Below the pieces are notes generated by a model that saw nothing but the letters and a program-made list of their open reading frames with translations, did not search any database and had not been told where the DNA came from. Shown here piece after piece: positions 8,280-17,683 of a stretch of 37,614 bases of DNA. The stretch is taken from positions 1 through 37,614 of the forward strand of contig JAUVLU010000026.1 in NCBI GenBank assembly GCA_030600585.1. The letters are read 5' to 3'. Source of the stretch: Candidatus Cloacimonadota bacterium. GTDB taxonomy: Bacteria; Cloacimonadota; Cloacimonadia; Cloacimonadales; TCS61. The translations under genes were made by a program, and so were the position numbers. How positions within the stretch are numbered: position 1 is the first letter of the stretch; the number at the start of each line of letters is the position of its first letter.

Positions 8280-9632
8280 CTATTTGAATTTTTCTATTCT
8301 ATCTTCAATCAGTTTTTGAATTTCATGCAGACGTTCTTCTGTTTCGGCTTCGTAACGTAAAACGAGAACAGGAGTAGTATTTGAAGCTCTGCAAAGTCCC
8401 CAGCCGTCTTTAAAAGTTATTCGCATTCCATCAATAGCATTCACATCGTATCCTTCAGCAATAAATGAATCACGAACTTTTGCTACCAGATTGAACTTTT
8501 CTTCGTCAGTACTTTTGAAATGAATCTCCGGAGTATTATACACTTTGGGCTGATCTTCCAGAAATCGGCTTACCGGCACATCTGTTTTGCTCATTATCTC
8601 AACAAATCTTGCGCATACATAAATAGCATCATCAAAGCCAAGGAAACGATCTTTTAAGAATATATGACCGCTCATCTCACCGCTCATTAAAAGACCTTCT
8701 CTCTGCATTTTGCTTTTAATATTGGCATGACCGGTTTTATACATTATTGGAATTCCACCGTGTTTTTTTATGTCATCAAAAAAGATCTTTGAGCATTTCA
8801 CATCACCGATGATCTTTTCACCCGGATTATTTATTAAGAAATCACGCGCAATGATATTTAATGTTTGATCTCCAAACAGCATTTTACCGGTTTCATCAAT
8901 TACGCCTATCCTGTCTGCATCACCATCAAGCCCGAGTCCAACCTCAGCATCAGAGTTCTTAACTTCTGCAATCAGATCTGTCATATATTTTTCTACAGTT
9001 GGGTCGGGATGATGATTTGGAAAAGTTCCGTCCGGCTCACAATATAGCTCCTTGACTTTACAGCCAAGCCTTCTTAATATCTCGGGAAGATATGGTCCAC
9101 CGGCACCATTCCCACCATCTACAATAACTTTTACAGGTCTTTCGAGCTTTATATTATCAACAATATAATCTTTATAAATTTCATGCATTTCATCGTTTGT
9201 GGAAAGGGAGCCTTCTCCGGTTTCAAAATCTTTGTTCTGGATCAGTTTCAGGATTTCCTGTATTTGCTCACCATAAACGCTTTGCAAACCTTTATTCAAC
9301 TTGATCCCATTATATTCAGCGGGATTGTGACTGGCAGTGATCATAACACCACCATCTGTCTTCAGCTTCCAAATAGAAAAATATAGAACAGGAGTAGCTG
9401 TAGTGCCAACATCAATGACATCGATTCCGGTTTCAAGCATACCTTTTATGAATGCTTTTTTAAAGGCGGGAGTGCTGAGACGCGCATCACCACCTATACT
9501 TACAGTTTTCAAATCCTGTCTGCGGATAAAGGTTCCATAACCTTTTCCAATTTGGTAGAGAATGTCTTCATTAAGGTCTACATCTACAACACCTCTTATG
9601 TCATAAGCTCTAAAAATCTGTGGATTAACCAT
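8280..9632 (-). CDS. Phosphomannomutase/phosphoglucomutase
   Basis: The 450-aa alpha-D-phosphohexomutase has all four family signatures: the phosphoserine loop TASHNP (Ser101), the metal loop DGDADR (236-241), the sugar-binding loop GEMSGH (318-323) and a C-terminal phosphate-binding loop near RASNTTP. It interconverts hexose 1- and 6-phosphates, feeding cell-wall and LPS sugars. The length and the N-terminus (IFRAYDIRG) fit the AlgC-type bifunctional group, but mannose versus glucose preference cannot be read from the sequence. It starts 3 nt after rdgB. Confidence 0.92.
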   Translation of the reverse strand: MVNPQIFRAYDIRGVVDVDLNEDILYQIGKGYGTFIRRQDLKTVSIGGDARLSTPAFKKAFIKGMLETGIDVIDVGTTATPVLYFSIWKLKTDGGVMITASHNPAEYNGIKLNKGLQSVYGEQIQEILKLIQNKDFETGEGSLSTNDEMHEIYKDYIVDNIKLERPVKVIVDGGNGAGGPYLPEILRRLGCKVKELYCEPDGTFPNHHPDPTVEKYMTDLIAEVKNSDAEVGLGLDGDADRIGVIDETGKMLFGDQTLNIIARDFLINNPGEKIIGDVKCSKIFFDDIKKHGGIPIMYKTGHANIKSKMQREGLLMSGEMSGHIFLKDRFLGFDDAIYVCARFVEIMSKTDVPVSRFLEDQPKVYNTPEIHFKSTDEEKFNLVAKVRDSFIAEGYDVNAIDGMRITFKDGWGLCRASNTTPVLVLRYEAETEERLHEIQKLIEDRIEKFK

Positions 9633-9635
9633 AAT

Positions 9636-10232
9636 TTACTCCTTATTATTTATATAATTAATTAAAATTGGAATTATCTTATTGAAAGCTCTACTTCGGT
9701 GGCTTATCGTTTCTTTCTCGGTTTGCGTCATTTCCCCGAATGTTCTACCTGTTTCATCAGCTCTGAATATAGCATCATAACCGAAACCATTATCACCAAA
9801 TTCTTCTTCTGTTATTTTTCCTTCAACGATTCCTTCTGTAGTCGCTATCAATCCATCCGGAGAAACAAGAGCGCAGACAGTGCAGAACCGGGCATTTTTA
9901 TTGTTTTTGTTTTTCATTTCTTTAAGCAATTTCACTCGATTATCTTTATAGGAACAACCCTCTCCCGCAAAGCGAGCAGCATAAACACCTGGTTTGCCAT
10001 CTAATGCATCAACGAATAAACCGGTATCATCTGCAATTGTGAGCAATTTGGAATACTCAGCACATTCTGTTGCTTTCTTAATGGAATTTCCTTTGATCGT
10101 GTCTTTGTCTTCTATCACATCGAGCATATCAGGGAATTGAGAAGCGGAGACTATTTCTACTTTTAGATCCTTTAATATCTCTTTTATTTCAATTACTTTA
10201 TCTTCGTTGCGAGTTGCGAGTAGTAGTTTCAT
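9636..10232 (-). CDS. rdgB: XTP/dITP diphosphatase (HAM1/RdgB family)
   Basis: The 198-aa protein opens with LLATRNEDK, the nucleotide phosphate-binding loop of the family, followed by ADDTGLFVDAL (67-77), PGVYAARFAG and a C-terminal SHRSRA. It hydrolyses deaminated purine triphosphates (ITP, dITP, XTP) to monophosphates and so keeps them out of DNA and RNA. All expected residues and normal length are present. It is co-transcribed with the phosphohexomutase (3-nt gap) and follows the barrel gene by 11 nt. Confidence 0.95.
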   Translation of the reverse strand: MKLLLATRNEDKVIEIKEILKDLKVEIVSASQFPDMLDVIEDKDTIKGNSIKKATECAEYSKLLTIADDTGLFVDALDGKPGVYAARFAGEGCSYKDNRVKLLKEMKNKNNKNARFCTVCALVSPDGLIATTEGIVEGKITEEEFGDNGFGYDAIFRADETGRTFGEMTQTEKETISHRSRAFNKIIPILINYINNKE

Positions 10233-10243
10233 TTGTTTCCTTC

Positions 10244-11641
10244 TTATAATTTATAGTTTAATGACAAAAATAATGTATTTCCTAGTTCGTAAGGTCCATA
10301 ATAATTTAGGTCTATGTTTAAGGGTATATTTCTGAAAGGTGAAATACTCAAACCGACCATACGATTTTGATATAGTGTAAAGACAACTTTTTTTTCTCCA
10401 TTTGAATATCTAAAGTTGTTTGTGAAAAAAAAACATTGTTTAAACCGCATATGCAAGTATTTATTAAAAATATATTCTAAACCTAAAGATAAATCTGCTT
10501 CAAATAATATATTTTGATCATCAAAGAAGTTATTAGTATCATTCACATCATTTTTCAAGATTTTATCTTGATTTACAAGAAATACTTGAGTTTTCCATCC
10601 CATTAATAAATTCAATTTCTTTTTAAAAATCCAATTTTTCCCATAACCAATGAAACCTGATAGCTCGCTATATTTTAAGGTTTTGCCAATATAGGAATAA
10701 TTGGAATTTTCGGTAATAAGAGAATCACCTACATTCTGATAATCGTCAACAAGAGATGAAATTGTGCAATCTTCTTCAAAAGTTGAATTAAGATAATCTG
10801 CTTCGTAAGCTTCCCATAAAACACCACCAACAAGTGATGATCTTTTATTATCGTTGATTTTACGCAAAATTCTTCCTGAGAATCCAATAGAATAATCCGG
10901 GCAAGAATATTGATACTCTTCAAGAATACTTTTATTAAAATAAGCAACATCCCTATGTCCATCATAATAAAAGTAATCATATATTCCATCGCCATCGGGA
11001 TCACCATCTCGTAATTCTTGATAAGTAAAACTTCCTTGATAATCTCCTTTCCCAATTGCAACATTACTTAAAAGACTTAAAGTTTTGTTTCTGCTTAACT
11101 TTTTTTTCCAACCAATTTTTAACTTATGGTTAATTTTCTTTATAGAATTCACATCTTCTTGACTTGAAAAGCGGTCATAATAATCACTCTCATAAGAATA
11201 TGTATCTATCAAAATATTGTCTTGGTTATTAGTATAAATACTATAACTAAAGGCAATATTATCTTTTCCTAAAATTATAGAAATAGAGGAAAAGTTCTGA
11301 TCAAATTTATCTCTATACTCGATATTATTAAATTGCTGAACAGTACCTTGGTAACTTATATTTTTTTTGTGAAACGAAACTGCTAAATTCATATTATGTA
11401 TCTTCTTGCAGTACAAACCTGAAAATTTATAATTTGAAGTAAAATTTGAACTCAGGTATAAGAATTGGTTTGTTAAACTATTAAGTTCAACAGGATTTCG
11501 TATAATATCTGAAAAGAAATCATCATTTATCCAAGCAGGATCACTTTCTATTCCATTATTTCCGATAGAAACCAAACCACGAGCAACTAAAATATTTGCT
11601 GTCAGTAATATTACGAATAGGCATAAGATTATCTTTCGCAT
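10244..11641 (-). CDS. Exported beta-barrel-like protein of unknown function
   Basis: The 465-aa protein has a clear signal peptide (about 1-20, ending LVARG). The rest alternates short amphipathic strands with polar turns rich in Asn, Ser and Tyr and ends in LFLSLNYKL, an aromatic/aliphatic outer-membrane-barrel-like C-terminus. An aspartate-rich turn at 212-222 (DGDPDGDGIYD) looks like a calcium-binding loop. I see no enzymatic motif. The likely place is the outer membrane, by inference from signal, composition and end. It lies between the DUF1232 gene and rdgB in the valS run. Confidence 0.75.
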   Translation of the reverse strand: MRKIILCLFVILLTANILVARGLVSIGNNGIESDPAWINDDFFSDIIRNPVELNSLTNQFLYLSSNFTSNYKFSGLYCKKIHNMNLAVSFHKKNISYQGTVQQFNNIEYRDKFDQNFSSISIILGKDNIAFSYSIYTNNQDNILIDTYSYESDYYDRFSSQEDVNSIKKINHKLKIGWKKKLSRNKTLSLLSNVAIGKGDYQGSFTYQELRDGDPDGDGIYDYFYYDGHRDVAYFNKSILEEYQYSCPDYSIGFSGRILRKINDNKRSSLVGGVLWEAYEADYLNSTFEEDCTISSLVDDYQNVGDSLITENSNYSYIGKTLKYSELSGFIGYGKNWIFKKKLNLLMGWKTQVFLVNQDKILKNDVNDTNNFFDDQNILFEADLSLGLEYIFNKYLHMRFKQCFFFTNNFRYSNGEKKVVFTLYQNRMVGLSISPFRNIPLNIDLNYYGPYELGNTLFLSLNYKL

Positions 11642-11672
11642 TAAGCTCCTTAAATAAGTTTAATACATTGTA

Positions 11673-12197
11673 CTAATGTATCTTTGAAACCCAACCTTTT
11701 ATCTTTCTCAGTATATTTTTATCGAGAAAGTTTTCTGCAACATAAGTTATTTTTTGAAGAAGTTTTAAAACATCCTCTTCTCCGCTCCAGTTATCGATTA
11801 AAACTTGTTTATCTAATTCATTCAAAACAATATTCAATCCATAAACAACCAGAACAAGATCATCTACATAACCGATGAACGGAATGAAATCCGGAATAAT
11901 ATCTATTGGAGAAATTACATAAGCAATGATCCCTCCCACCAATAATTTCTGTTTTCCACCCACACGTTTATCAACAGTCAATCTGCATAAAAGAATAAAG
12001 AAATCCGGTAAAGTAAGAAGATACTCGGTAAACACTCCAGCTCTTTCTCCACCTTTAGCAACAGCTAATTTTTGTATCTTCTTTCTCAATTTCCCGTAGA
12101 ATTTCAATTTCTTTTGATCATCAGTAAAATCTTCTTCCTGTTCCACTGTAATTTCGATTTCCTCTGCTTGAATTTCATTTTTCTTATCTTCAACCAT
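11673..12197 (-). CDS. DUF1232 (YkvA-like) small membrane protein
   Basis: The 174-aa protein carries the DUF1232 core, with the helix-turn-helix membrane pattern ISPIDIIPDFIPFIGYVDDL around residue 105. The N-terminal 30 residues are very acidic and probably disordered. The family is widespread and membrane-associated, with no agreed function. It begins 8 nt after the valS stop, so it is translated from the same message. Confidence 0.85.
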   Translation of the reverse strand: MVEDKKNEIQAEEIEITVEQEEDFTDDQKKLKFYGKLRKKIQKLAVAKGGERAGVFTEYLLTLPDFFILLCRLTVDKRVGGKQKLLVGGIIAYVISPIDIIPDFIPFIGYVDDLVLVVYGLNIVLNELDKQVLIDNWSGEEDVLKLLQKITYVAENFLDKNILRKIKGWVSKIH

Positions 12198-12205
12198 TGC
12201 TCCTC

Positions 12206-14890
12206 CTATTTAAGCCCTTCGAGTAATGAAACTGTAATATCCAGTTTCGTTTTAACTTCCATAAATTTTTCTTTTTCTTTTGAAATGATCTGCTCCGGCG
12301 CATTTGCGATAAACTTAGAATTATTAAGTTTACCATTGATCTTTTTCAATTCAATTTCAAGTTTTGCGATCTGTTTTTTAAGTTTTTCTCTTTCCTCGTC
12401 AAGATCGATAAGTCCTTCCAAAGGTAGATAAATTTCGATGTTCTGAATAACTGCCGCAATACTGGATTTCGGTTTTTGCAGATCGACAGCAATTTCCATT
12501 TCAGCTATTTTTGCCAGTTTGGCAAAATAATTTTGATAATCATGCAAAAGCCGGATCTGATCTTCTGATGCAACTTTGATGAAAATGGCAACTTCTTTGC
12601 CGGGAGACAGATTTACCTGCTTTCGTAAATTACGAATAGCAGTGATCGCTTCCTGGATAAGTTTCATATCTTTATCTATCTTTCTGTTTATAAATGATTT
12701 ATCCTGCTTTGGGAAAGCTGCCAGAACTATTGTTTCCTCATCCATCGGAAAATAGTGTTTAATTCCCTGCCAAACCTCTTCCGCAATGAATGGCATTATC
12801 GGTTGAAGCAATCTCATTGATTGTTGCAGAATATCCAGAAGAATGAAGGTTGCCGTCAACTGACCTTGTTTATCTTCTTCATTATAAATCCTGTCTTTTG
12901 AAAGTTCCAGATACCAACTGCAGAATTCTTTCCAGATGAAATCCATCAGAATATTGGCAGCATCATTAAAACGAAGTGATTCATAATTCCTGCGTGTCTC
13001 TTCGATAACTTCGTTCAACCTGCTGTAAATCCATTTATCGGCAAGTTCAAGTTTCAGTTCATCTCTTTTGGGAAGACCTTCGATCTTCTCTGCATTCATC
13101 ATAATGAAGCGATAGGCGTTCCATATTTTATTGGCAAAATTCCGCCCTGTTTCCAGGATTGAGTTGGAATAATAACTGTCCTGTCCTTTAGGACTGGCAA
13201 AGATAATACTGAATCGAAGCGCATCAGCTCCCACGTTCTCAATTATATCTAAAGGATCAGGTGAGTTACCCAGGGATTTGCTCATCTTAATTCCTTTCTC
13301 ATCACGAACCATTCCGTGCAATAAAACTGTATCGAATGGTATTTTATCTTTGAATTCGAGCGTAGCCATTATCATTCTGGCAACCCACAGATAAATAATA
13401 TCCGGTGCTGTTACAAGTAGATTTGTAGGAAGAAAATATTCAAGTTCTTTGGTTTCTTGGGGCCAACCAAAAGTTGAGAAAGGCCAGAGCCAACTTGAAA
13501 ACCAGGTATCAAGAACATCTTCATCCTGTTTGAATTTATTGTGTCCACATTTGGGACAGGTAATCGGTTCTTCCTTAGCAACTACGATCTCATCGCAGTT
13601 CTGGCAATAGTAAACCGGAATTCTATGTCCCCACCAGATCTGGCGTGAAATACACCAATCTCGAACGTTATCCATCCAATGATAATAAACCTTTGTCCAT
13701 CTCTCCGGCTGAAATTTTACTTTTCCGCTCTTAACAACTTCGATCGCTCTTTCTGCCAGCGGTTTCATTTTAACGAACCACTGATCGGAAAGATATGGTT
13801 CGATAATCGTATCACAGCGGTAACACTGTCCAACTGCATGTTCGTGCGGTTTTATATTTCCAAGAAGTCCCTTTTCTTTTAAACATTTAACAATTTTATC
13901 ACGTGCTTCAAATCTATCGAGACCTGCAAATTCTTTGCCGGCATTTTCATTCATCACGCCGCATTCATCGATAACAATAATTTGCTCAAGATCATGCCGC
14001 AGTCCGATCTCATAATCGTTAGGATCATGTGCCGGAGTAACTTTTACACAGCCGCTGCCAAATTCCATATCTACAAATTCATCGGCAATTATAGGTATTT
14101 CTCTACCCACAAATGGGAGAATAACGGTTTTCCCAATCAGGTCTTTATATCGTTTATCTTTAGGATTCACAGCAATAGCAGTATCTCCCAGCATTGTCTC
14201 CGGGCGGGTTGTGGCAACTGTTACGTATTTTAATGTTCTAGCTCCTTCGACTCCGCTCAGGATGACAGATTCTTTAAAAGGATACTTCAAATCCCACAAG
14301 TTACCTACTTTATCTTCATGCTCTACTTCATCATTGGAAAGAGCTGTATGGCAACGCGGACACCAATTGATTATTCGTTTCCCCTTGTAGATAAACCCTT
14401 TCTCATATAATTTTACAAAAACTTCTTTAACCGCATCGGAAAGTCCTTCATCTAAGGTGAATCTCTGTTTTGTCCAATCGCAGGAACAACCGAGCTGCTT
14501 GAGTTGTTCGATGATCAAACCGCCCTTTTCTTCCTTCCATTTCCAAATACGTTTTATTAGTTCCTCTCGACCAATCTCATGTCGGGTTTTACCCTCTTTT
14601 GCCAGTTCTTTTTCTACCATGTTCTGGGTTGCGATTCCAGCATGATCAACTCCCGGCAGCCATAATGTGGGAACTCCTGTCATTCTTTTGTAACGTATCA
14701 TCACATCCTGAAGTGTATTATTAAGAACATGACCCATGTGCAGAATATTCGTAACATTCGGAGGAGGTATCAAAACTGTGAAAGGTTTTTTTGTTTTATC
14801 TATCTTTGGTGTGAAATAACCTTTATCTATCCAGTGTTTATACCATTTCTTTTCAATTTTTTGTGGTTCGTAACTTTTATTTATTTCCAT
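12206..14890 (-). CDS. valS: Valyl-tRNA synthetase, with a repeat-derived insertion
   Basis: The 894-aa class I synthetase has the HIGH motif as HMGH (51-54), a KMSKS motif near residue 535, a zinc-type CxxC ... CxxC pair (CQNCDE ... CPKCGH), the editing domain beginning VATTRPETMLGD, and the C-terminal coiled-coil arm (about 830-885) that is specific to ValS and separates it from IleS and LeuS. It charges tRNA-Val and edits threonyl-tRNA. Residues about 206-219 (ESVILSGVEGARTL) interrupt the usual hairpin before the editing domain and are encoded by a dispersed repeat. The frame stays open, so the enzyme is presumably functional. It is first of the minus-strand run down to the hexomutase. 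Confidence 0.97.
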   Translation of the reverse strand: MEINKSYEPQKIEKKWYKHWIDKGYFTPKIDKTKKPFTVLIPPPNVTNILHMGHVLNNTLQDVMIRYKRMTGVPTLWLPGVDHAGIATQNMVEKELAKEGKTRHEIGREELIKRIWKWKEEKGGLIIEQLKQLGCSCDWTKQRFTLDEGLSDAVKEVFVKLYEKGFIYKGKRIINWCPRCHTALSNDEVEHEDKVGNLWDLKYPFKESVILSGVEGARTLKYVTVATTRPETMLGDTAIAVNPKDKRYKDLIGKTVILPFVGREIPIIADEFVDMEFGSGCVKVTPAHDPNDYEIGLRHDLEQIIVIDECGVMNENAGKEFAGLDRFEARDKIVKCLKEKGLLGNIKPHEHAVGQCYRCDTIIEPYLSDQWFVKMKPLAERAIEVVKSGKVKFQPERWTKVYYHWMDNVRDWCISRQIWWGHRIPVYYCQNCDEIVVAKEEPITCPKCGHNKFKQDEDVLDTWFSSWLWPFSTFGWPQETKELEYFLPTNLLVTAPDIIYLWVARMIMATLEFKDKIPFDTVLLHGMVRDEKGIKMSKSLGNSPDPLDIIENVGADALRFSIIFASPKGQDSYYSNSILETGRNFANKIWNAYRFIMMNAEKIEGLPKRDELKLELADKWIYSRLNEVIEETRRNYESLRFNDAANILMDFIWKEFCSWYLELSKDRIYNEEDKQGQLTATFILLDILQQSMRLLQPIMPFIAEEVWQGIKHYFPMDEETIVLAAFPKQDKSFINRKIDKDMKLIQEAITAIRNLRKQVNLSPGKEVAIFIKVASEDQIRLLHDYQNYFAKLAKIAEMEIAVDLQKPKSSIAAVIQNIEIYLPLEGLIDLDEEREKLKKQIAKLEIELKKINGKLNNSKFIANAPEQIISKEKEKFMEVKTKLDITVSLLEGLK
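14233..14275. repeat. Dispersed TCCTGAGCGGAGTCGAAGGA-type repeat inside valS
   Basis: On the coding strand this stretch reads CTGTCATCCTGAGCGGAGTC followed by GAAGGAGCTAG. I know this as a common intergenic repeat in several environmental bacterial genomes. It is in frame and encodes the extra ValS peptide at residues about 206-219. The exact ends are estimated from where the family alignment resumes. Confidence 0.7.
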
Positions 14891-15281
14891 ATATTATCCT
14901 TATATTTTTAGCCGCTAAGAACGCTAAGTTCCACTAAGAAATAAGCGAAAACGGACTTTCACTGAATTTTTTAGCCACAAATTAACACGAATAAGCACGA
15001 ATTTCTTTTTGTAAAATAATTCACTTATTTTTTGTCATTCCCTCAAAAGAGGGAATCTAAAATTTTATCATTCTGTGAACTTCCAATTAAATTGGAAATT
15101 ATACTATTATTTATTCTATCATTATTCCTTTTGTCATTCACGTGAACTGTGTCAGACTTTTGACGGAAACGGGAATCTCTGCAGAACCAATAGATTCCCA
15201 ATCGAGTTGGGAATGACATTATTACTTTTTTTATGTGCCCTTCTGCCTGCCCCGTAAGGAAGAATGAATGTATCGGGGTGG
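14891..15281. repeat. Intergenic region filled with palindromic and dispersed repeats
   Basis: This 391-bp gap between the Nudix gene and valS holds no gene. It contains a GCTAAGAACGCTAAG repeat (14,911-14,945), a TTAGCCACAAATTAACACG-type repeat (about 14,970-15,003), and three hairpins: ATTCCCTC-AAAA-GAGGGAAT (15,038-15,057), TTCCAAT-TAA-ATTGGAA (15,081-15,097) and ATTCCCAA-TCGAG-TTGGGAAT (15,194-15,214). CCCCG and CGGGG near 15,250-15,277 may form the Nudix-operon end hairpin. Any valS promoter must also lie here. Confidence 0.75.
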
Positions 15282-15818
15282 CTACACATTTTCTTTACAG
15301 TATAATGCTTTCACTATATCTATAAATTTCACGTGTGATGGGAAGGCGATCTTGGGAAGATCATCAAAGCCGACATAACGTGCTTCGACTGCATCATCTC
15401 CAGCCTGAAGCTCACCTCCCACGACTCTCATCAGAAAGCCGAATGAAATAACTTTTTCGTATATTGGTGAAAATTCGCAATCATAACCCAATTGAATAAT
15501 AATTTCTCCATCAAGTCCTGTTTCTTCTTTCATCTCATCAATAGCGCAATCTGCAGGATCCTGATCTATTTCCACATAACCGCTGGGCAGAGCCCAGCCA
15601 CCTGCATTAGGCTCAAATTTACGTTTTATTATAACTATTTCGTTTTTATCGTTTATAATAACACAAGCTGAAGCAGGAATCGGATTCTTGTAAAATGTCC
15701 AACCGCATTTTGTGCATTTTGGCCGCATCTTTCCTTCACGATCAGTCTGAAGCATCATTTTATTCCCGCATTTAATACAGAAATTTACGTTTTGATAAGA
15801 TTCTTTTTTAATAGCCAT
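15282..15818 (-). CDS. Nudix hydrolase with N-terminal zinc ribbon
   Basis: The 178-aa protein has a zinc ribbon (CIKC ... CTKC, about 14-40) and then a Nudix domain, like NADH pyrophosphatase-type and ADP-ribose-type members with a leading ribbon. The Nudix box reads G-x5-Q-x7-D-E-M-x-E-E-T-G-L: the helix glutamates EE are present, but the first consensus Glu is Gln and the Arg of RE is Asp. Activity on a nucleoside diphosphate derivative is likely but substrate and rate are uncertain. It is the last gene of the nusB run, 3 nt after the preceding gene. Confidence 0.85.
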   Translation of the reverse strand: MAIKKESYQNVNFCIKCGNKMMLQTDREGKMRPKCTKCGWTFYKNPIPASACVIINDKNEIVIIKRKFEPNAGGWALPSGYVEIDQDPADCAIDEMKEETGLDGEIIIQLGYDCEFSPIYEKVISFGFLMRVVGGELQAGDDAVEARYVGFDDLPKIAFPSHVKFIDIVKALYCKENV

Positions 15819-15821
15819 TTC

Positions 15822-16598
15822 TTAACTCTTCACATCAAAATTTAATTTAATTATTTTATTTGCTTCAATAAAATATACACATTTTTCTAAAATATCAAAA
15901 TCACTTAAATGATCTATCTTTTTATCTGAATTATAAACAACTAATGTGTTCCCAGTTATATTTTCTATCAACTCAATTTCATTTTCCGAAAACATTAAAA
16001 TAATGCTGCTGTCAAGCCGTTTATACTTATTCAGTGAAATCTGAAATATGGAATTTTCTGTAACCGAGGGGATAGTTTCAAGCTGCTTTGCCCAGAATTC
16101 TTTTCCGGTATCACGGTTAAGGCAGATCGCATTTTTTTGTTTTGTAAGAACAAGGATTCTATTTGCATCGAGTAGTTCAATATTTACTAACTCTTCTTTA
16201 AATTGTTTTTCCCACATTATTTTTTTAAGGTCTTTACTAAGAACAAAGAGCTGATTTGAACCGATCAGGTAGATATTCTTATAATCAAAATAAGGTTTTT
16301 GCTTCAAATCTACATCAAATTCTCTTTCTGCTGTTTTTTCCAGAATTATTTTTTGCTTCTGAAATAGCTCAATATCATAAGATAAATTTAAAATCTCGTT
16401 AAAAACTTCCTGAGATTGTTGTTCAATATCCAGCAATTTCTGCATTAACTCGTTCTTCAGGAATTCGCTATTTTTTTGTTTTTGAATATACTGCTGTTCT
16501 GCCAGCCAGTTCTTTCCATAAAAAACATAAGCTACTGTCATTATAATTATTATTGCCATAATAAAAGCAATGAATCTCTTTTTCGTCTTACTTTTCAT
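15822..16598 (-). CDS. Single-pass membrane protein with coiled coil and PQQ-like repeats
   Basis: The 258-aa protein starts with a basic segment and one TM helix (about 9-28). A charged coiled-coil region (about 30-90) and a beta-rich part (about 100-255) follow. Phrases such as NRDTGKEFWAKQ and LSKDLKKIMWEKQF look like blades of a PQQ/WD-type propeller, but there are too few for a closed propeller. No catalytic residues are seen. It begins on the base after the radical SAM stop, so it is surely in the same operon and may anchor or scaffold that pathway at the membrane. Confidence 0.72.
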   Translation of the reverse strand: MKSKTKKRFIAFIMAIIIIMTVAYVFYGKNWLAEQQYIQKQKNSEFLKNELMQKLLDIEQQSQEVFNEILNLSYDIELFQKQKIILEKTAEREFDVDLKQKPYFDYKNIYLIGSNQLFVLSKDLKKIMWEKQFKEELVNIELLDANRILVLTKQKNAICLNRDTGKEFWAKQLETIPSVTENSIFQISLNKYKRLDSSIILMFSENEIELIENITGNTLVVYNSDKKIDHLSDFDILEKCVYFIEANKIIKLNFDVKS

Positions 16599-17681
16599 TT
16601 AACTCCACCATTTAATAAAACTTCTATAAAAGACTCTTATCAAGATAGGAAAATGCATCAACATATTCGTATAGGAAGCATTTGCGAGCGGGCAATAACA
16701 CTCTTTTCTCTTTATTGATAATCTCTCTTTCTTCATATTTTCATTAAACCAGATCTTTTTGAAATTATAATCATTAACCCGCAAACTTCCCATAGATTCT
16801 GCTTTTATACAGCATGACCAAATTTCACCATCAGGCGAGATCTGGGCAGAAGTAATTCCAGCATAACATGGAATAACCTGTGTTTTATCCCGCAATATTT
16901 TCTTTACTAAATTATAATACTCAATTCTAAAAGATTGCGTGATCTTGTTCATACCTTTGAATTTACCATTTTTTATACGATGAATTAGATAATCGATAGA
17001 TGTGCAATAAGAAATGATATCCGGTGTAATATCGCTCTCCATTGTATCTAGTTCAATACGCTGTTCTGCAATTTCAGTAATATAAGAATCCGGTTCAAGC
17101 CGCATAAGTTCATTTGCGATAGAAGAAAATTCGACAACATTCAATTTTGAAATTACAGTATGGATACCAATTGCAAGATTATCTATTTTCAAACTTTTAA
17201 GTTTATTAAAAGTGCTAATTACTTTCTTATAATTTCCAGGAACATTACGAATCTCATCATGCTTTTCTTCAATCCCGTCAATCGAGAGATTAATTATTAT
17301 CTGACTCTTTGAACAGATTTCAGTAATTTTTTTAACGTTGTTAACAATAACATCCGTTAACAAACCATTTGAAGGGATATTGATAATTTTGGGTTTGCAG
17401 TATTTGTATAATTCTTTGCAAATTTCAACAATATCTTTGCGTAGGAAAGGTTCGCCGCCGCTTAGTGTTATCCAGTATGGTGATCTGCCAAGTTTTTTAA
17501 AGATCAGTTTATATTCAGAAATGGTAAGATCATCCGATTTCTTTTTCCAAACATTACAAGTTTTGCATCTTGAATTACATTTATACAAAATACTTAAAGT
17601 ATAATTCATTGGCATAATGCGGGGAAACCCGAACTTACGGTAAAACTTATAAATGAAAATTCTTGGTATCAGCTCAAACAT
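16599..17681 (-). CDS. Radical SAM/SPASM-domain protein, unknown substrate
   Basis: The 360-aa protein has the radical SAM motif C35-x3-C39-x2-C42 (CNSRCKTC) and SGGEPF (74-79). Its C-terminal SPASM-like cysteine set includes CYAG ... CC ... CYCPLA, used to bind auxiliary iron-sulfur clusters. The family includes PqqE, peptide-maturing enzymes and lipid-modifying relatives. It sits 2 nt after a GT2 glycosyltransferase and directly before a membrane protein. No small precursor-peptide gene is visible in the operon, which argues against a simple RiPP role. A sugar, lipid or surface-glycan modification is equally possible. Confidence 0.87.
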   Translation of the reverse strand: MFELIPRIFIYKFYRKFGFPRIMPMNYTLSILYKCNSRCKTCNVWKKKSDDLTISEYKLIFKKLGRSPYWITLSGGEPFLRKDIVEICKELYKYCKPKIINIPSNGLLTDVIVNNVKKITEICSKSQIIINLSIDGIEEKHDEIRNVPGNYKKVISTFNKLKSLKIDNLAIGIHTVISKLNVVEFSSIANELMRLEPDSYITEIAEQRIELDTMESDITPDIISYCTSIDYLIHRIKNGKFKGMNKITQSFRIEYYNLVKKILRDKTQVIPCYAGITSAQISPDGEIWSCCIKAESMGSLRVNDYNFKKIWFNENMKKERLSIKRKECYCPLANASYTNMLMHFPILIRVFYRSFIKWWS

Positions 17682-17683
17682 TA

